Shown: piece after piece, positions 1 to 8,869 of the stretch
Numbering within the stretch: position 1 is the first letter of the stretch
Layout: each line of letters starts with the position of its first letter
Assembly: GCF_025997995.1 (NCBI RefSeq)
Contig: NZ_AP026683.1
Location: 2,170,501 to 2,234,500 of the forward strand
Length of the DNA stretch: 64,000 nucleotides
Reading direction: 5' to 3'
Source: Sediminibacterium sp. TEGAF015
Lineage (GTDB): Bacteria > Bacteroidota > Bacteroidia > Chitinophagales > Chitinophagaceae
The notes under the pieces: model-generated
Database searches by the model: none
Told to the model about the DNA's origin: nothing
What the model saw: only the letters and a program-made list of their open reading frames with translations
Made by a program: the position numbers and the translations under genes

Positions 1-818
1 ACTCTGCGGCCAATTAAAGTGATATCATAGGTCTGCCATTCACCGGGTGCTTTGGCAGCCATTTCATTCGGGGTTAAGAAACCATAGACGCCTCCAAACA
101 AAGTAGCGCTGGGTTCTTTTCCTGCATTGTCTTCAACCTGCACTTCGTAACGACCTCTTAAATAAACGCCACTATTGCTCCCTGCAGGATAGCGGAATTC
201 AATATGTAGTTTGAAGTCTTCAAATTTTTGATCAGTAATAATATTTGCACCACTTTTTGGGCTGGTTAAAATCCCATTGATATTTACCCACTGATTGTTG
301 TTTCTGTCTGCATGCCATCCTTCCGTACCCTTCCCACTTAAGAGGTTGATGGGCTTACCCCATACAGGTGCTTTTTCTCTTTTCAATAAAGGGGCGCGCT
401 CACCTGTGAAAGAATGTACTTTACCATAAGACTGGGTGATGGTTCCTGTGAGTTTATCGTTTTCTAACACTGCATCAAATTCCATGTATTTGTCTAAACG
501 ATCCCATTGTGAAGGAATGCTGAAGTGAATTTTTCCATCTTTCACTTGTACGTGACTGATGGGTCTGGCACTACCACCGTCAGCAACAAAATAGCCAACC
601 AGCGTTTTAACACCCGACAATTTTACTTCTAACCAGGATGGGGCAATGCGGCCATCCATATTTACGGTTAAATCCCATCGGCCAATGATGTCGTTGTCGG
701 CAGCAATTTTTTCGAAGGTGTTAGTTTTCACTTGAGTGGTAACGGGCGCAGCAGCAGTTGCAACACAAATGTTAGTACTTGCAAAAACAGCAAGACCCGC
801 AAACAAGAATTTTTTCAT
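1..818 (-). CDS. Secreted DUF1080 (3-keto-disaccharide hydrolase-type) protein, C-terminus cut by window edge
   Basis: Open reading frame starting at ATG 818 and running off the left edge, so only about 272 codons are present. The N-terminus (MKKFLFAGLAVFAST...) is a clear Sec signal peptide ending near residue 24. A beta-rich segment with an acid/base-rich tail follows, and from about residue 150 a DUF1080 (PF06439) fold begins, recognisable from INLLSGKGTEGWH, then FKLHIEFRYPAGSNSGVYLRG and YEVQVED. This family is secreted in Bacteroidota and includes 3-keto-glycoside hydrolases and laminin-G-like glycan-binding proteins. Substrate cannot be told from sequence. It is separated from acs by a short terminator-like hairpin and probably belongs to a unit extending off the window. 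Confidence 0.85.
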   Translation of the reverse strand, partial: MKKFLFAGLAVFASTNICVATAAAPVTTQVKTNTFEKIAADNDIIGRWDLTVNMDGRIAPSWLEVKLSGVKTLVGYFVADGGSARPISHVQVKDGKIHFSIPSQWDRLDKYMEFDAVLENDKLTGTITQSYGKVHSFTGERAPLLKREKAPVWGKPINLLSGKGTEGWHADRNNNQWVNINGILTSPKSGANIITDQKFEDFKLHIEFRYPAGSNSGVYLRGRYEVQVEDNAGKEPSATLFGGVYGFLTPNEMAAKAPGEWQTYDITLIGRR

Positions 819-840
819 AACAGCAAGCATTTATTTTTTT

Positions 841-872
841 GTATAAAAGGCAACCCGAGATTTTTCGAGTTG
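841..872 (-). terminator. Candidate terminator after acs
   Basis: Read on the minus strand, CAACTCG (872-866) pairs with CGGGTTG (857-851), giving a 7-bp stem with one U-G pair, followed by CCTTTTAT. It lies immediately after the acs stop codon (876) and before the start of the DUF1080 gene. The U-tract is weak, so efficiency is uncertain. Confidence 0.4.
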
Positions 873-875
873 TCA

Positions 876-2807
876 TTAAAGATGTCCATTTTTAATTTCA
901 TCCACTACACCGGGATCTAATAAAGTAGTAGTATCCCCTAAATTTTCTGTTTCCCCCTCCGCAATCTTGCGTAAGATTCTACGCATGATTTTACCACTGC
1001 GCGTTTTGGGCAAGCCACTCACAAACTGAATTTTATCGGGCTTGGCAATCGGTCCAATCATACGCGTAACGGTTTGTAAAATATCCTTGCGCGTGAGCTC
1101 TTCGTCGCCGTGTGTATTACTATAAATTACAAAAGCATAAATGCCCTGACCTTTTACATCGTGCGGATAACCCACCACTGCACTTTCAATAACACCGGCG
1201 TGCATATTTATTGCATTCTCCACTTCAGCTGTACCAATCCGGTGACCACTTACATTCAATACATCGTCTACACGACCAGTAATGCGGAAAAATCCATTCT
1301 CATCTTTTAACGCACCATCACCCGTGAAGTATAAGTTTTCGTAAGTAGCAAAATAATTGGTTCGGCAACGTTCGTGATCGCCATAAGTAGTGAGCAACAA
1401 AGAAGGCCAAGGGAACTTAATACACAGATTGCCTTTGTAAATACCGTCTTCTGCTTCTGTAATTTCTACCCCTTTTTCATCTACCAAAATTGGTTGCACA
1501 CCAGGCATAGGAAGTGTAGCCCATCCAGGTTTAGAAGGCGTAATACCAGCCAGGTTACTAATTAAGCAACCGCCAGTTTCGGTTTGCCACCAGGTATCAA
1601 TGATGGGACAGTTTTTCTTGCCAACGTTTTCATTGTACCAATGCCATGCTTCTTCATTAATGGGTTCTCCTACTGTACCCAAAACTTTTAAAGAGCTCAA
1701 ATCCTTTCCCTGCAAGGGGCCTAGGCCATAACTCATTAAAGAACGAATGGCTGTTGGAGCTGTATATAAAATATTGACTTTGTATTTGTCTACAATTTCC
1801 CAGAACCTCCCGGCATCGGGCCAGGTAGGAACGCCTTCGAACATGAGCGAAGTAGCCCCTGCGCTCAATGGACCATAGACAATATAAGAGTGCCCTGTAA
1901 TCCACCCGATATCCGCTGTACAAAAATGAATTTGACCTGGCTGATAATTAAAGATATTTACAAACGTATAGTTGGTATACACCATATATCCCGCACACGC
2001 GTGTACTACACCTTTGGGTTTACCCGTACTACCTGATGTATATAAAATAAACAATGGATCTTCCGCGTCCATTTCTTCGGCCGGCAACTCTTTAATGCCC
2101 ATTTCTTCTACATGACGCATTTCGTCTTCCCACCAAACATCTCTTCCCTTAATCATAGAAATAGGGGTGCGAGTGCGGGTATATACTATTACTTTCTTCA
2201 CTGTTCTATTACCAATTAAGGCATCGTCAATTACCGATTTCAATGGAATGTCTTTACCACCACGGAAGGCACCATCGCAGGTAACAATGAATTCGCTTTG
2301 CGCATCATATAAACGATCAGCAATGCTCTGCGCGCTGAATCCCCCAAAAATTACTGAGTGAATCGCGCCAATACGGGCACAAGCTAAAACAGCGATAGCT
2401 AATTCAGGAATCATTCCCATATAAATACAAACACGGTCGCCTTTCTGAACACCGTTATTAATTAATACTTGTGCAAACTGGCAAACACGCTTGTGCAATA
2501 CATTATAGGTAAGCACTCTTTGCTTTTCGTGCGGATCATTCGACTCCCAAATAATGGCAGGTACATTTCCACGTTCAGCCAAATGACGATCCAAACAGTT
2601 TTCTGTAATATTCAGTTTACCTCCCTTGAACCATTCATTCTTGGGCTCGGAAAAATTCCAGTCAAGGACTTTATCCCATTTTTTTCTCCAGACAAAGTGC
2701 TCTGCAATCGAGGACCAGAAGGCTTCGGGGTTCTCTACACTCTCTTTGTACACACGCTGGTACTCTTCAAAGGATTTGATTTGATAAGGATAACTCATGG
2801 TCAACAT
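876..2807 (-). CDS. acs: Acetyl-CoA synthetase
   Basis: 643-residue ANL-superfamily adenylating enzyme, the usual length for Acs (about 650). It converts acetate, ATP and CoA to acetyl-CoA in the cytoplasm. Visible signatures are the N-terminal ACAS_N region, the P-loop YTSGSTGKPKG near residue 260, the acetate-pocket region TWWQTETGG, the hinge YFTGDGALKDENGFF, GRVDDVLNVSGHRIGTAEVE, and the C-terminal PKTRSGKIMRR, whose lysine (about residue 606) is the catalytic and acetylation-regulated one. Two in-frame ATGs exist (2807 and 2798). The gene is divergent from an MFS carrier across only about 70 bp, which suggests coupled acetate or carboxylate uptake and activation. Confidence 0.97.
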   Translation of the reverse strand: MLTMSYPYQIKSFEEYQRVYKESVENPEAFWSSIAEHFVWRKKWDKVLDWNFSEPKNEWFKGGKLNITENCLDRHLAERGNVPAIIWESNDPHEKQRVLTYNVLHKRVCQFAQVLINNGVQKGDRVCIYMGMIPELAIAVLACARIGAIHSVIFGGFSAQSIADRLYDAQSEFIVTCDGAFRGGKDIPLKSVIDDALIGNRTVKKVIVYTRTRTPISMIKGRDVWWEDEMRHVEEMGIKELPAEEMDAEDPLFILYTSGSTGKPKGVVHACAGYMVYTNYTFVNIFNYQPGQIHFCTADIGWITGHSYIVYGPLSAGATSLMFEGVPTWPDAGRFWEIVDKYKVNILYTAPTAIRSLMSYGLGPLQGKDLSSLKVLGTVGEPINEEAWHWYNENVGKKNCPIIDTWWQTETGGCLISNLAGITPSKPGWATLPMPGVQPILVDEKGVEITEAEDGIYKGNLCIKFPWPSLLLTTYGDHERCRTNYFATYENLYFTGDGALKDENGFFRITGRVDDVLNVSGHRIGTAEVENAINMHAGVIESAVVGYPHDVKGQGIYAFVIYSNTHGDEELTRKDILQTVTRMIGPIAKPDKIQFVSGLPKTRSGKIMRRILRKIAEGETENLGDTTTLLDPGVVDEIKNGHL

Positions 2808-2877
2808 TTACCCTTGTAATTTAAAACATCTTACACAGAGTTGTTGAAGTTTTCTTTCGAAAGGAATATATTTAAGG

Positions 2878-4353
2878 ATGAATAAAACCAAAGGAACATC
2901 TATCACTACCGTCATTAGTGCATCCTCGGTGGGAACGATGATTGAGTGGTACGATTTTTATATTTTCGGAAGTCTCGCCACTATCATTTCAACTAAATTT
3001 TTTCCGCAGGATAATCCAACAGCAGCTTTTTTAAGTACGCTAGCCACTTTTGCCGCAGGATTTGTGGTAAGACCTTTCGGGGCTTTATTTTTTGGAAGAC
3101 TGGGCGATTTAATAGGACGTAAGTACACATTCATGGTAACGCTTTTACTCATGGGCGGTGCCACTTTTTTAATTGGATGTATTCCGTCGTATGAAAGCAT
3201 TGGCTTTATGGCTCCCGTATTGATACTGCTGCTAAGACTCTTGCAGGGATTGGCTTTGGGCGGAGAGTATGGAGGCGCTGCCACTTATGTAGCCGAACAT
3301 TCACCCAATAACAAAAGAGGGCTCATGACCTCCTGGATACAGACCACTGCAACGGTTGGTTTGTTTGTATCGCTATTAGTTATCATGGGAACACGCGCTG
3401 CATTAACAGCAGAAGATTTTAACGAATGGGGATGGCGGGTTCCGTTTTGGGTATCCATTTTAATGGTATTGGTTTCTTATCTGATTAGAAAAAATATGGA
3501 AGAGTCACCCGTGTTTGCGAAAGCCAAAGCATCGGGCAAAACTTCTGTGAATCCACTCAAAGAAAGTTTCGGCAATAAACTGAATTTCAAATTCGTGTTA
3601 TTGGCCTTGTTTGGTGCAGTGATGGGACAGGGCGTAATCTGGTATACAGGACAGTTTTATGCCATGAGTTTTCTGGAAAAAACGATGAACGTACACAAAG
3701 AACAGGTGGACAGTTTGATGTTCATTGCGCTCATCATGGGTACACCTTTCTTTTTGGTGTTTGGCTGGTTCAGTGATAAAGTGGGCAGAAAATGGATCAT
3801 GATGTTGGGGATGTTGGTAGCCATTGTTTCGTATAGACCTATCTATGAGAAAATGTACCAGACTACGAATCTTGAAAAGAAAAAAGAAGTAAGTCGCAGC
3901 ATTAACATGGTCAATAATGTAAACACGATTACCACTCTATATGCGGACAGCACCATTAAAACAGAAATTCAAAAGACCAATCCAGCCAACGGCGCCACAC
4001 TTAGCACTATTCATATTCAGGTAAACGAATCAGATGAACGCAAATTGATTTTGCTGGTTTTTTTACAAGTGATTTTTGTAACCATGGTGTACGGGCCCAT
4101 TGCTGCATTTTTAGTAGAAATGTTCCCCACTAAAATAAGGTATACATCCATGAGCCTGCCCTATCATATTGGCAATGGGGTATTTGGGGGATTGTTACCG
4201 GCTGTAGCCACCTACCTAACTACACAGGCAAAGACAGCTGGGAAAGCCGACTGGTACCTGGAGGGACTCTGGTATCCAATAGGCGTAGCAACGGTTTGCT
4301 TGATTATAGGAGTGATCTACATTAATGGAAAAGACAAAGAAATAAACGATTAA
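2878..4353 (+). CDS. MHS-family MFS transporter (proline/betaine/dicarboxylate-type)
   Basis: 491-residue, about 12-TM protein of the metabolite:H+ symporter branch of the major facilitator superfamily. Signatures include SSVGTMIEWYDFYIFG at TM1, RPFGALFFGRLGDLIGRK (the loop 2-3 motif), and LLRLLQGLALGGEYGGAATYVAEHSP in TM4-5, typical of ProP/KgtP-like carriers. C-terminal TMs contain FLVEMFPTKIRYTSMSLPYH. An unusual hydrophilic stretch of about 65 residues (roughly 320-385) lies between TMs where E. coli ProP/KgtP have a short loop. Placement opposite acs suggests uptake of a small carboxylate, but this is inference. A small membrane-protein gene follows by 22 bp, likely in the same transcript. 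Confidence 0.9.
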   Translation: MNKTKGTSITTVISASSVGTMIEWYDFYIFGSLATIISTKFFPQDNPTAAFLSTLATFAAGFVVRPFGALFFGRLGDLIGRKYTFMVTLLLMGGATFLIGCIPSYESIGFMAPVLILLLRLLQGLALGGEYGGAATYVAEHSPNNKRGLMTSWIQTTATVGLFVSLLVIMGTRAALTAEDFNEWGWRVPFWVSILMVLVSYLIRKNMEESPVFAKAKASGKTSVNPLKESFGNKLNFKFVLLALFGAVMGQGVIWYTGQFYAMSFLEKTMNVHKEQVDSLMFIALIMGTPFFLVFGWFSDKVGRKWIMMLGMLVAIVSYRPIYEKMYQTTNLEKKKEVSRSINMVNNVNTITTLYADSTIKTEIQKTNPANGATLSTIHIQVNESDERKLILLVFLQVIFVTMVYGPIAAFLVEMFPTKIRYTSMSLPYHIGNGVFGGLLPAVATYLTTQAKTAGKADWYLEGLWYPIGVATVCLIIGVIYINGKDKEIND

Positions 4354-4375
4354 ACCATTTTAAAATAATCTTGTT

Positions 4376-4630
4376 ATGAATATTGTTAGAAAGTTGCTAG
4401 GTATTGTGTGGCTTGCATTAGGATTGGCTGTAGGCTATTTTGGACTCACCATCTTAGGCATCCCTAAACTAACCAGCGGCAAACAAGACGACCTGGTTTT
4501 TGGCATTATCATCTGTTTTATTTTGTTACCGATTGTGGTAGGAGGATTGTTAGTATTTGGAAAATATGCATTGCAGGGAGAGTATAAAATCATAGAAGAT
4601 AACCCAGAACACGCACATTATATAGAGTAA
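4376..4630 (+). CDS. Small two-TM membrane protein
   Basis: 84 residues with two hydrophobic segments (about residues 9-29 and 42-64) joined by a short charged loop (KLTSGKQDD), and a polar C-terminal tail ending in HAHYIE. It starts 22 bp after the MFS carrier and is followed by a strong hairpin terminator, so the two form an operon. I do not recognise a functional family. A role as accessory subunit of the carrier is plausible but unsupported beyond position. Confidence 0.7.
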   Translation: MNIVRKLLGIVWLALGLAVGYFGLTILGIPKLTSGKQDDLVFGIIICFILLPIVVGGLLVFGKYALQGEYKIIEDNPEHAHYIE

Positions 4631-4658
4631 TATACCCCCCGAGTATAGTTTTACCCCC

Positions 4659-4691
4659 AATCCCTTCATTTTATTATGAGGGGATTTTTTT
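4659..4691 (+). terminator. Rho-independent terminator after the MFS operon
   Basis: AATCCCTTCAT (4659-4669) pairs with ATGAGGGGATT (4676-4686), an 11-bp stem with one wobble pair, with a six-base loop and a following run of T. It ends the MFS/small-membrane-protein transcript. Confidence 0.8.
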
Positions 4692-4772
4692 ATATTCAGC
4701 ATCGCAATGCATTTGATTAAACCTTAATCCTGTTCAGACCATTTATTATTCAATCTATTTAAATTTTTGATC

Positions 4773-5345
4773 ATGAAATTTTCCGTAATCTGTTTTGTAA
4801 GTCTCAGTTTTTTTGTGAGCACTTCTCTTATTGCCATCAAAAGCAATGCGCAAACAGTTAACCCGACTGCATCCGCAGCCAGTGTTAATCCCCCCAATAC
4901 AAAATATGCCAAAGACGTAAGCAGTGTCGATAATATTATTGCCGCATTATACAATGTAATCTGTGGTGCACCTGGTGAGCCACGCGATTGGGAAAGATTC
5001 AAATACTTATTTGGAAAAGATGCGAAGCTGATTCCAACAGGGAAAGATGCGGCTGGAAAATACATGTATAGAACCATGACACCGGAGGAATACATTACCA
5101 TGTTCAGCACGCGCATCAAAACCGGTTTCTTTGAAAAAGAATTGAAACGCGAAACCGTTTCCTTTGGTACCGTGATGCACGCATTTAGCACCTATGAAAC
5201 CAGAGAAACAGAAAACGGTCCTAGTACCAACAGAGGTATCAATAGTATACAACTGTTTAAAGACCAGGACCGCTTCTATATTGTGAATATTTTCTGGTGT
5301 GCAGAGAGTATGGGCTTTACATTGCCTGCAGCTGCACTGAAGTAA
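4773..5345 (+). CDS. Secreted NTF2-like/SnoaL-like protein
   Basis: 190 residues from the ATG at 4773 (a TTG two codons upstream is less likely). A signal peptide covers about residues 1-27, ending in NAQ. The remainder has the pattern of an NTF2-like cone: an N-terminal helix (DNIIAALYNVICG), DWERFKYLFGKDAKLIP, a central MTPEEYITMF helix and C-terminal strands (HAFSTYETRE, RGINSIQLFKDQDRFYIVNIFW). Such proteins may be lyases, isomerases or ligand-binding proteins. No catalytic residues can be assigned. It converges on the CocE-type hydrolase gene with no gap between stop codons. Confidence 0.7.
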   Translation: MKFSVICFVSLSFFVSTSLIAIKSNAQTVNPTASAASVNPPNTKYAKDVSSVDNIIAALYNVICGAPGEPRDWERFKYLFGKDAKLIPTGKDAAGKYMYRTMTPEEYITMFSTRIKTGFFEKELKRETVSFGTVMHAFSTYETRETENGPSTNRGINSIQLFKDQDRFYIVNIFWCAESMGFTLPAAALK

Positions 5346-7232
5346 TTATTTTTTAATGAACGGCAGTTTAATTACAGAAGGAAACTGCTTGGAGTGATGA
5401 ATTTTATTTTGCACCACAACACCCGTAGCTTCATCATAGTTGTTGCCACCTGTATTCATATTGCGATCGAAGCGAGGAAAATTACTGCTGGAAACTTCAA
5501 TGCGAATTTTATGACCCGGTGCAAAATAGTTACTGGTCACCATTGGTGTTAAATCTACTTTGTACACTTTCCCTTTTTCCATGAAGACTTCCTTGTCGTA
5601 GCCTTCTCTGTAACGCAAGCGCTGAATGGTTTCGTCTAAGTTGTAGGCTTTGCCATCGGGATGCACATCAATGAGTTTGATAGTAATATCTGTATCCAAA
5701 CCTGTAGAAGAAACATACAGCGTGGACTCAATAAAGCCTGTAACTTCTACTCCTTCTTTTAATTCTTCAGAAGTATATACCAAGATATCATTGCGCAGTT
5801 CCATTTCGGATTGATCAAAACTGCCGCCCTGTACAGCGTTGCCGGTGCAGCAAACATTGCCACCGTAAGAAGTAACCGGGTTCATGGGATCATAAGTAAA
5901 TGCATCGGGAATGTCTTTGGCAGGAGGCATCATAGTAAGTGCGCCATCTCCATTGCGGGTATTGGCTTTGCCGGCACTAGACAAATAAAAAGATTTCATT
6001 TCGGTATTGGCCAACGGAAAACTTTCTGCCTGTTGCCACTTGTTAGCGCCCATAGTATAGTATCGAACCCTGGGTTGCTTGGCTTTAAAATCATTTTGTT
6101 CTCCTTTCAACAACATATCGAACCAACCCCAGGTAAGTTCATCATAATTTAAACGAGCATCGCCCACACTGCGCTGACCCACGATGGTATTTTCGGTGGC
6201 ACGCTTATAAGAGCAATGTAAAACGGGAGCAATCACTAAATATTGATTATCGGCAACCGATTTATTTTTAGCCGCATTGCGCACATGATTGAACAAAGCA
6301 ATATTAGGAGCAGAAGAAACATCGTACCAACTAACAAACCAATAAGCAGGTACTTCCAACGGCATATTGTCGTGGTACAATCCACCCTTGAACCAGGCTG
6401 GGTCATTGGGTTTGCGTGCAATCATATCTTCATAAATACCTTCGGGACCCTGTGCTTTTTTAATGATGTCTTTTACGGGCAGCGTTCTTAATCCCTGCGA
6501 CCAATCCACTCTTGGATATTCAGGACCCATATCATAAAATTTCTGCAAACGCACTAAGTCTTTTTGCTGAATGCCTACTGGTAATTTAGGCGCCATCTTA
6601 TCGTGTTGTGTGCTATACAACCAAGACGTGAACAACATTTGTTGCGCACCGCCGCGATACCAATTTCCCTGTTCCATGAATTTACCCACGCGGCCTACAC
6701 CCGCACCAAAGCCCTGCGCCACCATGGCTGCCAAAGCAGGATGGCCCTGAGAAGCAACTGCCATCTGCCATTCGGCGGTAGAAGAGCAACCGATTACACC
6801 CACTTTCCCGTTGCTCCAGGTCTGTTTGCTCATCCACTCTAAGGCATCGTACCCATCTGTGATGGGCGTACCTAAGATATCCCATTCGCCTTCAGAGAAA
6901 AAGCGACCTCTTTCATTTTGAACCACATAGGCATATCCACGACTCACTGCCTGATAGGCTTCTTCCAGCGTGCGGGTAGTCATTTTACCATCTACCCAGG
7001 TATTGAAATTATACGGCGTACGAGAAAATACAATTGGATATTTTCCATTGCCCTTGGGGCGATAGATATCGGTAGCCAAACGGATGCCATCGCGCATCGG
7101 CATCATAACTTTTTGATCAATCACGGCAATGGAATCGAGCTTCCAATAAATAGCTGCCGTGTCCTGGGCTTTTACTTGGATTGCGCCGGCCGTGCTAGTA
7201 AACAGGCCGATAGCGAGGAGGAGTTTTTTCAT
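5346..7232 (-). CDS. CocE/NonD-family serine hydrolase (X-Pro dipeptidyl-peptidase / alpha-amino-acid ester hydrolase type)
   Basis: 628 residues with a signal peptide (1-22, ending KAQ). The order is an S15-type alpha/beta-hydrolase domain with [15 protein letters not shown] near residue 46, the nucleophile elbow GCSS around Ser150, and the acid/base residues downstream. A C-terminal jelly-roll follows, containing [19 protein letters not shown] and [19 protein letters not shown]. This is the layout of cocaine esterase, alpha-amino-acid ester hydrolases and X-Pro dipeptidyl aminopeptidases, with length in the normal range. It is probably periplasmic, releasing dipeptides or hydrolysing amino-acid esters or amides. 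The precise substrate is not inferable. Confidence 0.9.
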   Translation of the reverse strand: MKKLLLAIGLFTSTAGAIQVKAQDTAAIYWKLDSIAVIDQKVMMPMRDGIRLATDIYRPKGNGKYPIVFSRTPYNFNTWVDGKMTTRTLEEAYQAVSRGYAYVVQNERGRFFSEGEWDILGTPITDGYDALEWMSKQTWSNGKVGVIGCSSTAEWQMAVASQGHPALAAMVAQGFGAGVGRVGKFMEQGNWYRGGAQQMLFTSWLYSTQHDKMAPKLPVGIQQKDLVRLQKFYDMGPEYPRVDWSQGLRTLPVKDIIKKAQGPEGIYEDMIARKPNDPAWFKGGLYHDNMPLEVPAYWFVSWYDVSSAPNIALFNHVRNAAKNKSVADNQYLVIAPVLHCSYKRATENTIVGQRSVGDARLNYDELTWGWFDMLLKGEQNDFKAKQPRVRYYTMGANKWQQAESFPLANTEMKSFYLSSAGKANTRNGDGALTMMPPAKDIPDAFTYDPMNPVTSYGGNVCCTGNAVQGGSFDQSEMELRNDILVYTSEELKEGVEVTGFIESTLYVSSTGLDTDITIKLIDVHPDGKAYNLDETIQRLRYREGYDKEVFMEKGKVYKVDLTPMVTSNYFAPGHKIRIEVSSSNFPRFDRNMNTGGNNYDEATGVVVQNKIHHSKQFPSVIKLPFIKK

Positions 7233-7272
7233 GAGAATGCTTTAGGTAGCATTCAATTTACGATATTTTAGG

Positions 7273-8217
7273 CTAAAAGATTCTGCTAAAACGTTCAACT
7301 AATAATGACTTATACATTGATTTAAAATCTTCGGAGATGAAACTATTATCAATTTGTTGAATCCAAGCTGATTTACTTTTGAGCATTTTATTGAAAATAT
7401 TATCCTGTTGTTTGGCATCTAGATTCATTGTGTTAAAGGCTGCAATAAAATCCGCTCTTTTAATTTTTTTCTTCTTTCCATTAAGTGTTAATGCTAAATC
7501 TTCGTCATCATTTGGATTCACTATTGAAGTAGCTAATAAATCATAAGCAGGACTCAGGACCATGCCCAAACCCGGTTGTTGTATGAGTGAAAAATTTTTC
7601 AAATGCATATCAGCATTTCCAGTTAAAAAAGAGAAAAGTACTATTTCAAAATAATTTATTACATCTAATCCAGGTGTTACAGAATACTTTGTAATTGCTT
7701 TCGCTATTTGTTCATAGCTTCCTACATATTTATCTTCCGTTAACCTTTCAGTAAGCTGGCACATATCTTCCATGTGCAACTTTCCCTTTTTAATGCGATC
7801 AATTCTTTTGGTTATATAAGCCAGATTACCAGATGCTAGTCTGATTAAACTATGGGGCACTACTTTAATTTTTGCAATTTTTGCCAAATGCATTGTTAGG
7901 TCTTCTACTTCTGGCAATTGAGGATAGTTTGGCGATGCAGGTTTTAGAATATATCCACCCCACAAGCCAACAATGGTAAATTTTTTTGTTTTTCTAGATT
8001 CATTTCCGTTTGAAAGGTGCAAAGATAGTTTAGGCTGAACCCCTGTTACTGCAGTATGTGATTTGATAACTTCTTTGGCTAAGTCTTCCAATTGGTTTTC
8101 AGAATAGGGTAATTGAGGAGAATTTTTATCACCAAACATTTTCTTACAGCAGGCTGGATGAAAATCGTATTCCTCTTTACTTAAAGGCTTATAGCAATAT
8201 AAACATCTATTCATCAT
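7273..8217 (-). CDS. hipT: HipT-like Ser/Thr kinase toxin (HipA C-terminal kinase lacking N-subdomain 1)
   Basis: About 314 residues from ATG 8217 (ATG 8214 also possible; an upstream GTG is unlikely). The N-terminus carries a zinc-finger-like CLYCYKPL...FHPACCKKMFG segment. A HipA-type kinase follows: the Gly-rich loop TGVQPKLSLHL, YILKPAS, the catalytic loop TGNADMHLKNFSL (Asp and Asn visible), and SPAYDLLATS as the metal-binding Asp. HipA-family toxins phosphorylate aminoacyl-tRNA synthetases and arrest growth. HipT of E. coli O127 targets TrpS, but the target here is unknown. The HipA N-terminal subdomain is encoded separately just upstream, overlapping by about 11 bp, in the order hipB-hipS-hipT. 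Confidence 0.85.
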   Translation of the reverse strand: MMNRCLYCYKPLSKEEYDFHPACCKKMFGDKNSPQLPYSENQLEDLAKEVIKSHTAVTGVQPKLSLHLSNGNESRKTKKFTIVGLWGGYILKPASPNYPQLPEVEDLTMHLAKIAKIKVVPHSLIRLASGNLAYITKRIDRIKKGKLHMEDMCQLTERLTEDKYVGSYEQIAKAITKYSVTPGLDVINYFEIVLFSFLTGNADMHLKNFSLIQQPGLGMVLSPAYDLLATSIVNPNDDEDLALTLNGKKKKIKRADFIAAFNTMNLDAKQQDNIFNKMLKSKSAWIQQIDNSFISEDFKSMYKSLLVERFSRIF

Positions 8218-8548
8218 TGTCCTTTTCGTTAAGTGGATGAACACTAACAGCACCTATGCAATCTTGACAACAAGTCAATAATAATTCCATTCGGTCTCTT
8301 GAATTAATTTTCCAATTTTTTTCAACAATATCTAGAAGCCAACCTTCTGGTATTAAACCATCAAAAAAAGGAAAAAGTATTTTGCTATTAAATGATTCTT
8401 TTTGTAAGGGAAGGGTAAGACTAATTGCTTCTGGAGAGGTAGATTGTAAGTAGTTGATATCATAGACAAAATGATACCCGTCCTCATCTTTTGAAATCCA
8501 ACCTGCTGTAATATTGTGCATTCTTACTTCTGCTTTTCTCATGGTCAT
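8207..8548 (-). CDS. hipS: HipS-like protein (detached HipA N-terminal subdomain)
   Basis: 113 residues matching the HipA N-terminal domain: GWISKDEDGYHFVYDINYL, then the hallmark AISLTLPLQKESF, LFPFFDGLIPEGWLLDIVEKN and a C-terminal RDRMELLLTCCQDCIGAVSV. In single-chain HipA this region is fused to the kinase. Here it is a separate gene, as in HipBST systems, where HipS acts as the antitoxin. The start ATG (8548) overlaps the hipB stop by 4 bp (ATGA), which implies translational coupling. Confidence 0.85.
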   Translation of the reverse strand: MTMRKAEVRMHNITAGWISKDEDGYHFVYDINYLQSTSPEAISLTLPLQKESFNSKILFPFFDGLIPEGWLLDIVEKNWKINSRDRMELLLTCCQDCIGAVSVHPLNEKDNDE

Positions 8549-8751
8549 TTTTCATTTTGAGCTAAAGTAATAGGTCCCACTTGGTGGCCAAATAACTTTA
8601 ACACCTGGTTTACTTTATCTAAGCGCAAAGTTTCTTTACCTTGTTCCAGTTCACGAACAAAACGCAAACCCACTCCCGCTTTTTCAGCCAGTTCTGGTTG
8701 AGTTAGCTTAACTGCAGCTCTTCTAGATTTTACAAATTCACTCAGCTTCAT
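8545..8751 (-). CDS. hipB: HipB-like XRE repressor
   Basis: 68-residue protein that is almost entirely an XRE/Cro HTH: FVKSRRAAVKLTQPELAEKAGVG, then LRFVRELEQGKETLRLDKVNQVL. It is the first gene of the hipB-hipS-hipT unit. It probably represses its own operon through the three TATACC-N6-GGTATA palindromes directly upstream (8756-8854), in the way E. coli HipB binds its four operators, and may also neutralise the kinase. Very short C-terminal tail. Confidence 0.9.
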   Translation of the reverse strand: MKLSEFVKSRRAAVKLTQPELAEKAGVGLRFVRELEQGKETLRLDKVNQVLKLFGHQVGPITLAQNEK

Positions 8752-8755
8752 TATT

Positions 8756-8854
8756 TATACCTTTTCGGGTGTAAAATAAAGATAATTTACATTATTATAC
8801 CTTTTCGGGTATATTAATTAGAAAATAGAAATAAATTATACCCCTTAGGGTATA
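8756..8854 (-). promoter_or_regulatory. Three HipB-type operators upstream of hipBST
   Basis: Three near-identical palindromes: TATACC-N6-GGTGTA at 8756-8773, TATACC-N6-GGTATA at 8796-8813, and TATACC-N6-GGTATA at 8837-8854. They are spaced 40 and 41 bp apart (about four helical turns) and lie between the hipB start and the stop of the next gene upstream. The design parallels the TATCC-N8-GGATA operators of E. coli hipBA. Strand is given as that of the regulated genes. Confidence 0.8.
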
Positions 8855-8869
8855 TTAAGAGATTCAATC

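Noticed and set aside
2469..2819. 116-codon plus-strand frame inside acs
   Set aside because: Antisense shadow of the acs coding region; no motif or independent start context.
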